From NCBI GenBank assembly GCA_965153455.1, contig OZ234494.1, positions 4,774,001 through 4,838,000 on the forward strand: DNA of 64,000 bases, written 5' to 3'. The translations under genes were made by a program, and so were the position numbers. The notes below the pieces were generated by a model. It saw only the letters and a list, made by a program, of their open reading frames with translations. It searched no databases and was not told where the DNA came from. Below are positions 47,941-59,046 of this stretch, one piece after another. The first letter of the stretch is position 1. Each line of letters opens with the position of its first letter. Source of the DNA: Sphagnum compactum (taxonomy: Eukaryota > Bryophyta > Sphagnopsida > Sphagnales).

Positions 47941-50136
47941 ATGCCTATTTCTGTGGGACCGTTGCCATCAACTTCAGATCGGGATCGCACATCTGAATTT
48001 CATGCAATTGCAGATTTTTTGAGAAAGAGTCAGGTGTTAGGTGAACCCACAATAGATTCTGTGAATAGAGGAGCAGCAGAATTACTTGGGCACCCTGGAA
48101 CAGCAACGCATGAACCTTCCAGGGCTACATGTCAATTGGATTTCAGTAAAAGGGCATCACAGATCAGTTTTAGCATTCATCAAACATCCCAATTGCTTGC
48201 AAACCTCAAAAAATGTAAGTTTCTCTCAGCATCAGAAATTGTCATGGCATAAAGCATGGTCTTGGGGATCTGATGATGAAATTACATGTGTTGAGATTGT
48301 TTGATTGATTTAGGAGCTTGGGTGAATACTCATCAGTCTAAGTTTTTGAAAGTAGTAAGCTCTGAAGAATTGTACACTGGTGGTTGAAGATCAAGGTATT
48401 TTGTTCATATTATGATGATAGTATGGTTTTGATAAACCCTATCTAGATCGTCTGGAATGGTTGAACACTTGCAGTGGCAAAGCGAACATCAATGTTTGAG
48501 AACCCTGTAGTTGAAATTCAGCAGCTTACGTCTGTCATCAAACAAGACATCACTGCACTCAGTGCAGCCATTTCAGACTTACAGGTATTGGGTGCTACAC
48601 AGAATGAGAGGGTTAAGAGTTCAAAGCACAGTGCTGAACACTTGACCATGATTGTGGACACTCTCAAAAACCGCCTCATGACCATGACAAAAGATTTCAA
48701 GGACATTCTCACTTTTCATACTGAGGTACACATCATCTGACCCATTTCTACAATGAGATGGAAAGCAAATAAGAAGGACATCAAAGATGGATCTAATCAA
48801 TTTATGTTCCAGTGCTTGTGGGTCTTGGGATTTGGGCTCTTGGGCAGTATGGTTCTCAATAAAATCTGGTATCATGAAAATGTGGCTACTTCATTTCAAG
48901 TACTATGAGTTTTTGAGGCTCCTGATCAACAAATTCCAGAAGCTCTGATGTTGTTTAGAGACTACTTGTTTTATGCTCTGCACAGAATTTGAAGGTTCAT
49001 GAGAATCGAAGACAGATATTTTCGGCATCATCTTTGAAAGACAAAGCAAATCCATTTGCACTGCAGCAGCCTCTTTCTACTTCTGATCCTGGTGCAAGTG
49101 CCAACCCAATCCCCAGCAGCTCACCTGCCCCATGGGCCAGTCACTTGATGCCTGCAAGCTCACAGCTATTTCACTCAAGGTACATGTCTAAAGCTCATGG
49201 TAATTAATTCCTCAACCTGCACAGAACTGAAGCTGATCAGGGAATCAATTTGTAATCTAATCACAAGTTTCAGGCCATAGTCATTTGGATGGTGTGTTAT
49301 TGAGGTTCACTAAATTGGGGGGGGTGTGCAATATTCGTACTTGAAAAATGGGGGTGTTGATTCAATGCAACATTTTTGTTTGTTAAAGTTTGACACACAG
49401 ACGACGGCCCATACCAGATGAGGCATCAATGTCAGGGCAAATGCAACAACAAACAGTACAAGACACCTTTGTGCAAAACAGGGTGGCAACACTTCAAAAT
49501 GTCGAGTCCACTATTTTGGAGCTTAGCAATCTTTTTGTGCAATTGGCTACCATGGTTGCCCAGCAGAGCGATGTAGCAATTAGGTAATTCTTCTTACCAC
49601 TAGCTCTCTTTATGCTTTTAGAAACACTACTTTTTCTTTTTATTTGCCCTTCCCCTGTAGACAGTATGTGAATTGGATGAAGAAAAGTAAATTTGTAGAG
49701 TTTTAGGTGCATCATTTGCTTGAGCGCTCATTTGGTGCTTTACACCATATGCAGCATGCAGAACATGCTGCCAGGTAATTGGACCCCAAGAGGTCGAAAG
49801 TGCGTCTGATTATGGGCCCAAGTGCAGAGGAAATGGACTTTCCATCTGTAATTTTCCCAGCAAGCAGAAGCTAATAGTATTATGTTAAGGTGCATGCTAT
49901 GGACATTCCAACCGCTAACCCGAAAATCCATTTATGTGAACCCTGTTTTGAAACTGATAACTAGAATTCTTGACAGGATTGATGAAAACATGGATGACAC
50001 ATTGTCGAATGTGGAGGGTGCTCAAGGACAATTGCATAAGTTCTTGACCAGCGTATCATCCAATCGCTGGCTCATCATCAAGATATTTTTTGTCTTGCTT
50101 GTGCTCTTGCTTATTTTCATTGTGTTTGTGGCATAG
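47941..50136 (+). CDS. SYP3: Golgi Qa-SNARE syntaxin, SYP3/SED5 family
   Basis: Five exons, 353 residues: 47941-48214, 48475-48725, 48986-49179, 49401-49583, 49977-50136. ATG 47941 follows an in-frame TAA at 47926. The N-terminal SED5-type segment has DRTSEFHAIADFL, which in SED5/SYP31 binds the Sec1-type partner. The Habc-like helices include VVEIQQLTSVIKQDITALSAAISDLQ. A Pro/Ser-rich linker (about 185-245) leads to the SNARE helix (about 262-325), whose zero-layer Gln is Q295 in MVAQQSD. IDENMDDTLSNVEGAQ precedes the conserved SSNRWLIIKI junction and the C-terminal membrane anchor (about 332-353). It should mediate ER-Golgi and intra-Golgi vesicle fusion. The length fits SYP31/SYP32 (about 340), but which of the two it matches cannot be decided here. 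Confidence 0.95.
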
Positions 50137-50835
50137 ACGCACAACATAATATTTGTAATATATTTGAACTTTGTGATACTGGTGTGCCCCAGATTGGGTT
50201 TTTTCTCTGGAGCAATAAATGAAAATTGCCTGAAAGCAGGAATGTGTCTATCTGATTTCGTGAATCAAAATTCTGATAATTGGGTCCATGACTGGCATGC
50301 TTAATTTTGTATTTAGTTCCAGTCACCAAGAATCTGACTGCTCTTTCTCCTGGAAAATTATACACTGAGCATGAAGCCTGAATCAGGATACTATATTGAA
50401 GTTTCTTGATTGACTATGCATTCACTTGGGTTATAACAGTTTATAATACTAGAAGTAGCTTAGCCTTATGGACAGAAGTGGGTGATCTTCAAGCACACAA
50501 GAATATCAAATACTTAGTGGGTAAGAAGTAGCTAAAAAGACTATTAAGTACTTATAGAAGTAGGTACAGGGAGGAGAAGGATTAATATTCCACTTTTTTC
50601 AAAGATCTAGATTCTACTCTATGCATTTCATTTTGTTTTGTTCCTGTGCAATTTTAGTTTAGTTGCATTACTATTTCATGTTAAAACAATTTACAAAGTG
50701 ATTTGTGTATGAAGTAAATGAAGTAATCTCAAGCACAGTTGGGTTTAAAACTAAGTAAAACTAATGTCAATACCCAATCATGGCATGGACCTTGTTGTAA
50801 TTCACACCTTTGTTAGCTTTATATATGTATATATT

Positions 50836-51003
50836 TTGAGTGCTAGCCAACATCATGACTCAGCCTTTGGGGTTCATCTGCAAATGCCACAATAAGATCA
50901 GGATTGAGAGCCTTTTGGGTTTGTCTGGAAATGCCACAGAAGATCAGGATTAAGCCTCTTGGGTTCATCTAGAAATGTCATTTGAAGATCAGGATTGAGC
51001 CTT
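50836..51003. repeat. Dispersed repeat with about 46-bp tandem units
   Basis: It begins with the 25-base stretch shared with 14907 and continues as three imperfect units, each with TCTGGAAATGYCACA or similar followed by GATCAGGATTRAG. The intron copy at 14907 has one unit, so this copy has expanded locally. Confidence 0.7.
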
Positions 51004-51115
51004 AGTTTAAAAATACAAATTAATTATGGATATGTACAAAGGTTGTCCATATTCAAAGTTTATATGATCACAATTTTTTTCTCACTTCCAACAAAAACAC
51101 ATTCCTAAAAGTGTA

Positions 51116-51203
51116 GTAACTCGAGGGGGATTGAACCCCATTTCTCGAAATTGCATTCCTAAGCTGCTTGCCCCACCACAACCCCAAACCCCACCCGAGT
51201 TAC
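51116..51203 (-). other. tRNA-like hairpin, possible tRNA pseudogene or SINE head
   Basis: On the minus strand an 8-bp stem GTAACTCG/CGAGTTAC closes an 88-nt fold. Next to its 3' arm is a T-arm-like GGGGTTCAATCCCC, whose GTTCAATCC fits the Pol III B box. I could not draw a proper D-arm, A box or anticodon arm, so it is not called a tRNA. Confidence 0.3.
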
Positions 51204-54200
51204 CCCTTACAAAAACCCAATAGTTTGCCATCCCATATCTATAGCTCTTGTAAATCAATTCCTTCCAAGCTTCACTTGAGAAAACATGTTACAAAAACTT
51301 CCAAATGTTAATGACCAAAAAGAAAACAACAAAAGATTCATTTGTTGAAAATAAAATAAGATGGGAAAGTTGAATACCTATGCAATGTTAATTATTGTCC
51401 ACATTCAAATCTTCAAAATATTTTATTTCTTCAATTAATTCATAATTGTCATCAACTAAAGACCTTTCAACTTTCAGGTAATGTTTCATATTCTTACTTG
51501 ACATACAATTCATGCACAAATCACTATGTTGGTGTTTAACAATTTGATGATTTTGTTCAAGTTTTCTACTTGTTAGCAACATCGTTGCAAAACTGTCAAT
51601 ACTCCAACAAAATTAAACACCCTTTTTCTTTCAATTTGTGACCCTAGAATGCGAATAATCTATTTGGCTGGAAATGACACATTTGGAAATGTGTCTTTCG
51701 TGTTTGTGCCGCCAAATAAAAGTATCTTCACATGTAGTAAGGGATATGGATAACCTCTTGAACAAAAATAAATTCCAATGACAAGTGTAAAAGAAAACTA
51801 TTCAAAAGATGCTTCAACCCCAAACCTGTTACTTTTATTTTCAAGTTCATCACCATGACTAGTAGATGTGCATGCTTCAACACTAAGGTTCATGGTTTTA
51901 AAATATGTCATGAGAAGGGGAATCACAACTTTCAAATCCTATTTAAAAACAAATCGAATTGCATTCCCACATCCCCACAATTTTTTCACAACTCATAATG
52001 ATTTGAATAAGAGATCCAACATGATGGCAAACAAATTATGAATTTGGTCTAAATAATTTTTAAAAAAAAACTAGAGAAAATGTTTCAAAACCTTGACATT
52101 TTTGTCTTGCATGTTTATTTGGAAAAGGAGAAGTTTTGAATTAACTTGGTCTAGAGTTTTTATCCCATCTAAAACCTACAATATTTTAGCCATTTCAAAT
52201 TATAGCTTGATAGTTAAGGTAATCATGGTAGTCAAAACATTAGACAATAACCAATGATCATGGAATCGATTCACAACACAATTTGTGACCATAGGGTTTA
52301 AACATGATGTGAATACCTTTACAATAGTCCACACTTGGGCCTTCATAACTCTTTGTTACAAATTGATAGTCTTTTTCCTTTTGTAAGAAGTGATAATGGC
52401 TTTGCTTAAATTCCAAGGTTTCTTCAAACAAGATGACTTTCAATGCAAATTTGGTTTTGATAAAGGTTTTATGTTTTCAAGGTGGCAAGAATGGGAGAAG
52501 GTTTGTATTGATTGTGAGATGCGAAGAATTAACACGAGCTTTCATGGAATTAATCCCATTAAATTTATTATGTTTTATCAAGCCCTTTTTCAAAACAAAA
52601 AATTACTTGACACTTTTTTTAATGTATAAATAATACATCACAACATTTGCAAAATTTCAAAATCCATATGCAAATCATCATTCATAACATAAAAATCCCA
52701 GCAAATGGAATTTTGGTGGTGTGGTTTCAAAAATACAACTTGAACTTTTATAGCTATAAGTTGTAATATTTCATTTTCCAATGAATTTTTTAATTTCTAG
52801 GTGCATTATTTATGGTTGAATTGTTTGTGGTTACATTTTTACATGTAGGTTGTCCATCAACCTCACCAACCTTTGAACAACACAAGTGTCTTTTGTAGCC
52901 ATGGTGCACATGATCTCACATTGCACATTGTTCATTACACACTACAAATTGTTGAATTAAAAAACTTTCAAGTTTGATTTATAAGGAATTGACTTATGAC
53001 TTGAAATAACAAGTGCAACTTTGAAAAGTTGCAAGTATTACATGCACTAGACATGAAATTTTTTGTAATAAATCTAAAGAAGTTTAAATTTTTTTTTACT
53101 TGTCACAAAAGCTTCAACATTTCAATGACATGTGGAGGTGTAACAAATCACAACAAAATTTCAATGAGTTGTTGTAACAAGGTTTTGAATTCAGATGAAC
53201 TACAACAAAATGACAAAACTTTGACAATGTGCAATGTTTAATAAATTGCAATGACGAGCTATGAGTTCTAATAAGTTGTGACTTCAAACAAGTTACAACT
53301 TCCAACAAGCTACAACTTCTTACGAGTTATGTTTAGGGTTTTGAATTCCAACACTCCAAGTTCCAACTTTTGATGAACTACAATGAAACCACAACTTTCA
53401 CAAATTCTTAAACAAAGAAACAAAGGACTAACAAACCTTGCAGATCATCATTGCCTATTTTTCTTTTTTCTTTTCTTCCATATCTTGAATGTTTTGTGTC
53501 ATCTTTTAGATGTGACCAAAAATAAAGCTTTTGATAAAGGGTGAAAGCATGGTAAAGTAGAATTTTTTTGATTTTTGTCACCGAAAAAAACAAATAGCTA
53601 GAAATAAGTTTTAATGTATTGAACATATAAATGTTTTTTTATTTAATGATCAACATGAGGATAATTGTTAATTCTATCACAATGATGTTCATTAATGCAT
53701 TCAAGTAGATTTTTAAAAAATAATTGTATTTGTTTCTACTTTGTTTGGTTGTCCAAATTTGCACAAGTAAATGAAAGTAGATGAATTATTGAATATTTTT
53801 TATTTTCAACATGATGTAGCTTTAAAATGTACTTGTAAAATCTCAATGTTTAAATATTATAATAAAATACATCAAACTTCAAATGAAAAAGTAGGTTTAA
53901 ACTCAATTTGTCTAGTCATTTTCAAACATATTTGTTATTTACTTTTATTGTGCCAAAATTTCGTAAAGTTTGTAATAACCTCACTATAAACTCAAAAAAA
54001 AACACCATGCTTTTATTTTGTTATTTTAAATTATTTTCAATCTACTTTCTTTTACTTGTGTCCAAAACAGAACCCTTTTTTGATTGCTTTGAAGATAACT
54101 ACTTTTTCTATATATTTTATTATGCTTTCACCCTAATCGACGAAAACCAACAAACCTCCAAACTCCAAACTTTGTCAAATAAACCTTAAACACTTAAACT

Positions 54201-55012
54201 TCAAACGCTTAACATTTGCCCTTAAACACCCCCAATCCAGACACCCCAATCCACTTTTGCAAAGCTTTGGTATCACAAACAGAAAGGAAAAAAAAAAGGA
54301 CAACAAAAGGGACAAGGAAGCTTGAAAAGCTTAAATCCTAATCAAGCATATGCATATCTAAATCCCTAAACATGTGCATATGCCGGCCCTAAACATCATA
54401 TGAAGGATATGCATAACATAGCTATACATATTCGGGATCACATAAAAAAAAGTAACAACAAACAAATATGCATATAATGAAACAAACATACATGTGCAAA
54501 TATGTACAAACATAAGGATATCATCTGGACCTACAAGTGCAATCCATTCAGGAGCCTAACAAATGCAGCCTACATAATCTCAACAAAGCTAGACCTAATT
54601 TTTTGGTGGGTGTGGGCTCCCAGTTGATCAATTAGAGAGAGAGGGAAGATCAATTAGAGAGGGAGCTAATAATGTGGTTCCCTCATTAAAGGGGTTGCAC
54701 TCACAACATATTAATGAAGGGACCACATTATTAGCTCACTAATTTTCTTGCTAATTTTGGGGTTTTTTTTGGTGGGCTGCAAGGAATTGTCACTGGGCCT
54801 TGAAGATTCTGTTTTTTTTGCATTAAGAAAAACATCCTTTTTATAATAATAAAAACCATAGAACCAGCAAAAAGAGTGGGTGTGGAGGAGGAGAAGAGGA
54901 GAGGAGAGGAGAGAAGAGAAGGCCTGGAGCACAGGATCTGGCAATTGGGTCTCTCCCCAATGAATCACATTGCAATGTAGGTTGGTGGAGGGTGGTGGTG
55001 GTGCATTATGCA

Positions 55013-55198
55013 CTGGAATCTGCAAGTGGGTATTTTGGAAAAGTGAGCTGCTTGCTGGAATCCACAGGTGGGTATTTTGGGAAAAGTGAGCTGCTTGCTG
55101 GAATCCGCAAGCGGGTATTTTGGAAAATTGAGCTGCTTGCTGGAATCCGCAAGCGGGTATTTTGGAAAAGTGAGCTGCTTGCTGGAATCCGCAAGCGA
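55013..55198. repeat. 42-bp tandem array
   Basis: The motif CTGGAATC recurs at 55013, 55055, 55098, 55140 and 55182. Each unit is close to CTGGAATCCGCAAGCGGGTA followed by TTTTGGAAAAGTGAGCTGCTTG. Because the period is 42 bp, frames stay open on both strands (54992-55285 plus, 54965-55330 minus), giving 14-residue repeats. This is not evidence of coding. Confidence 0.9.
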
Positions 55199-55710
55199 TA
55201 TTTCATGGAAAAAATGACCCAAACTCGCCAGTTTTCCAAGAATTTTTTTTTCCAAATAGCTAGTTTTTATGATAAGTTCCAGTAGGTAGCCAAAAAAAAA
55301 AAAAGGATTCTGGTTTTTTAAAACTTTCATAACTAGTATATAGCCAAATCTGGCTAAATCATCTTATGGATGCTCACCACTTAAACTACATCACAAAATT
55401 GGAAAAAAAAAAACTTTGTAGGTAAGTGGACAAGCCTGTTCACCCCTAAAGAAATACAAGCTTTCAATAGAGCCAAGTTATTCATTCATTACAAGACTAG
55501 TGTTTCTTTTAAGGATTTTTGTGATGTAGCCAAAGTGATGATCATCCAGAAAATTATTTAGCTAAATTTGGCTACATACAATACATGAAAGTAGAAAAAA
55601 CCCAGAATCTTTCTATATTCTTGGCTATCTACTGGAACTTATCATAAAGATCTGGCGATTTTGGTTTTTGGAAATTTGGCAAATTTGGGTCATTTTTCCA
55701 TGAAAAATCA
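55198..55710. mobile_element. Long foldback element, about 200-bp arms
   Basis: The left arm (about 55198-55402, TTTCATGGAAAAAATGACCC onward) and right arm (about 55511-55710) are inverted complements throughout, including TTTATGATAAGTTCCAGTAG and TAGCCAAATCTGGCTAAAT-type blocks, with an approximately 108-bp loop. It is non-coding. The 42-bp array abuts its left end. A related fragment lies near 43590-43690. Confidence 0.8.
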
Positions 55711-58700
55711 CTTAGATCAGAATCCTACAAAGGCATGTCTATCTAGTGTGATTTATCTTCACAATTGGAGGGTATCTATAGTTCATTTCAAGGAGGGCTA
55801 CACTATCTCTACTAGTGTTTCACCTTGAATCTACCCCTTGAAATTATTTTAACAATGTTTTTGAAGGGGGATGGTTAGGGTTAATGATAAGTCATTGTCA
55901 CCTACTACAATGCCTTTCCTAGTATGTCATCTCTCTCCTATGATCGATTTTGCCATGTACATCTTTTTTTTTTTGTAGAGCAAATTGAATTCATCTTGAG
56001 TTCGTCTTGAGTGTTTTCTTTCATCTCCTTTGGATTGTTCTTGTTCTCTTTCGCAATGGAATTATGGTGGAGAATAGAGGGCCACTCACAAGGAGAAAGT
56101 ATGAGCATGACGACCAAGTGTCAAATGTTGGTGTTCAATTTCATTAAGAATTATTTTTTGTAATGTTTCGACAAGGCATTGAAACCATGAAGAATTCAAA
56201 CTCGCATTTAGACTTTGCAATGAGTTAATTGAACATTTGTGTCAATTGAGAGGTAATCTGTGAAAATAAATGCACACATTTTTCAATTTTGTGGTGTATT
56301 TGTGTTTTGTTTCAAAAGTTCAATTACACAAGGCTTCTTGTTTTTTTTGATGTTTTAACAACCGCATTTCACAACTTAAGGAGTGAGATTTGGGTCCTTT
56401 GGACTTATCTCCTGGTTTCCGTGGCAATCAAACCATCCATAATAGTCGAGGCATTTGTGAAAGTCAAAAGCTTGGGTGGCTAGCTATTGTGTGTAGACTC
56501 CCCCTTCAAAGGCGATCCCTTAAATTCTTCCCCTTCTTGGATCGATGTGCTTGTGATGATGAGGTCTCTCAAATGTTTATTTCAACTTCATTTCTTACAC
56601 ATGAAATCATAGATTCCAATTGCGACATCAAAAATTTAGGTTTTAACATCACAAAATTTGATGTAATGATGTGCAAAGGACTCTTTTTATCTTGCTATTC
56701 AACTATGTGTACATGAGAAATTTTGGATGGGGGCATGCTAGTCTTTTGTAGTTTAGAGATGTTGATGGGCTAATATTATTAATTAGGCTAATATTAATGA
56801 TACTCTTATGATTATTTACAATAAGTTACTATTGGTGGAGTATTTATGGTATCCTATTGGAGATACTCTTTTGGAACATTAGAACTAGTGTTGTTGGGTG
56901 GCTAAAAGTTGGTGGTTCCAATTCCAATTAGTCAAAAACCAAATCAAAATTGGGTCTGATTTTTGGGATCAATTTTGGAACTGAAATCAAAGCCTTTTAA
57001 GAATCGGACTTCAAATGATGTGTGAAAAATTGAAACTGAGATTTGTTGAAAAAAAAGATGCTTTGAGAGAAAAAAAAAAAAACACAATTAACCAAAATTG
57101 AAATTTTATTTTTTGGAAAACCAAACTAGGAACTAAAATCCTTAGTAAAATCCATTTACGTGTGGAATCATGGTTCTATTTATCAGTGCATTCTCCTTAC
57201 CAGACTAGTCATTAGGGCAAGACTGATAAGTAGGATGCATAATGCACCCAAAGGGTAACATTCCATTCCTTAGTGTTAAAGGGTACATTCCATTCCTTAG
57301 TGTTAAAGTGCATAATCAGCACTTAGGACACAAAAAAGTGGAATACTTTGTGTACAATAAAATACTCTACCTTTGTATAATATATGCACAAAAGGACAAC
57401 TAAAATCCATAAACTACATTAATGGGTGTCATGTCAACTATTGGAATACATAAATTAATGGGATTAATGTCCACTATGGTAAAAAATTTGGTAAATATAT
57501 TCTCCAATCACTAATAATTTACATTATCCTTCCCAAAAACACACAAACTTTTTTTACACCTAAAAATATTTATATATTTTTCCTTCCTAAAATACTAAAT
57601 TAAAGACCTAAAATTAAATCTATCCTTCCCAAAACCAAAACTTTTAAAAAAAAATTGCCTTTCTTTAATTGCATTAATTATCCATTGCAAAAAAATAAAC
57701 ACAAAAAAATAAACCTGCCTAAAATTAATTACATTTGTCCTTCCCAAAATTATCACATAGGTATATTATTAGGTTCACATCCATCCACCCCAAAAAAAAA
57801 GAAAAAAAGGGGGGGCCAAAAAAGAAATAAAAAATTTATTAACGAGAGCGTGGTGGGTTGCGGCCGTCATGAGAGTCGGCGCCAACTTCGTCGCCTCCGT
57901 TTGCGGGGGCGCCCCCGAAGCCGCAAATTTGGTTCGTTGTTGCTTCAGAGCGCTGCTGCTTGCCAGCCAAACGCAGCAGCCAGCCAACCAGCCAGCCAGC
58001 CAGCGAGTGTAGGTAGGTACGCATCGCTCCAGCAGGATGGCGTTGAAGCAGGCGAAGGAGCAAATGTCGCGACGAGTCGCACAGCTGCGAGTGTCCGCAG
58101 ACACGTGCAGCGGATGATGTAAGTACTTACCACCACCGCATTGTGTGAAGGGAAACAACATTTGGTTTTGGTTTTGCATCAGGTTGCATGCCTTCCTAAT
58201 TTGTTTCTGAATTTCCCTCTTTCTTCTTCTTCTTCTTTCTTCTTCTTCTTCCTCACTATTACTGCCCACGTGCACTCCCAGCTGCTGCAGTTCCCCAGTT
58301 CGTTCTCCCTTCCCTTCTTGCGCCTTCCAGAGGGTGGCACTGGCGCCCGCCTGTTCTGGCGCCTTTTGCTTCTCCACCCCCCCCAGCTGCCTATCCAAGT
58401 TTCCCGTGAGCCCGAAACTAGCATCGAACTCTACAATTAATTATTAGTAGTAGCGATGCTTCTAGCGTTAAAACCATGGTTTTGTTGAACTAAATATTTC
58501 TAGACACTACACTTGCTGCTGCGTGCTTGCTACTACAGTAGGTAAAAGGAACTCACTTTCTTGCAAATTCGAACGTTTTGCTGTTGGCAAAATCCGTAAG
58601 AACACAGTCGAGTCGACCCCTAGTTGTTTTGTTGCGCTCTCCAAGTGAATTGCTGTCTGGTGAATACTACACTGAGGCGCCATTCCTGCACTGTGAAGAG

Positions 58701-59046
58701 AGTCCGCAAGCCGCGATCTGCCTACTAGCATGAAATTGCAAGTTGCAGGCCGCGATTAGCTTAGATCCAATTGATGGATTCGGTCTAATCGATCGCTGAG
58801 CTGGGATCGCGGAGATTTGGGATTTCTTCGACTAGTGATCCAGAGGCGCAATGATCGAGCAGGTTTCTTAAGGTTAGCCTGTTCTTAGATTTTTTGCAAT
58901 CTGATTACCTGGAGCATAATAATCAGTAGTGTCCGTGTAACTGGCTGCTGTACTTACAGTTTATACCTATTCTCGTGCTCACGGCGCGGGCGTGGAGAAT
59001 TCTCTAGAGCTGGTGGTGGTGGGGCGATCAAGCTGTAACAGCATTC
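55711..59046. promoter_or_regulatory. Intergenic DNA and leader of the NPH3-type gene
   Basis: AT-rich without a gene until about 57840. GC content then rises sharply. There are CCAG/CAGC repeats (about 57965-58003) and CTT runs (about 58220-58250), typical of a promoter/leader. Long frames at 57655-58122 (plus) and 57775-58398 (minus) cover the same simple repeats in opposite directions and show no family signature. The leader probably begins between about 57850 and 58900 and may contain an intron. Confidence 0.45.

Larger units (their letters stand above)
50137..54960. other. Intergenic DNA downstream of the syntaxin gene
   Basis: The first few hundred bases are probably 3' UTR. Then follow a dispersed and tandem repeat (50836-51003), a tRNA-like hairpin (51116-51203) and AT-rich DNA to about 54200. 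I recognise no protein family. Frames such as 53908-54189 (plus) are low-complexity. Confidence 0.5.

Noticed and set aside
54965-55330. Repeat protein-like frames with 14-residue units on both strands
   Set aside because: The 42-bp DNA repeat is a multiple of three, so any stop-free unit stays open on both strands; no start context or family signature.
57655-58398. Long frames on both strands (155 and 207 codons) before the NRL gene
   Set aside because: They overlap in opposite directions over A-, CAGC- and CTT-type simple repeats; composition explains the openness.
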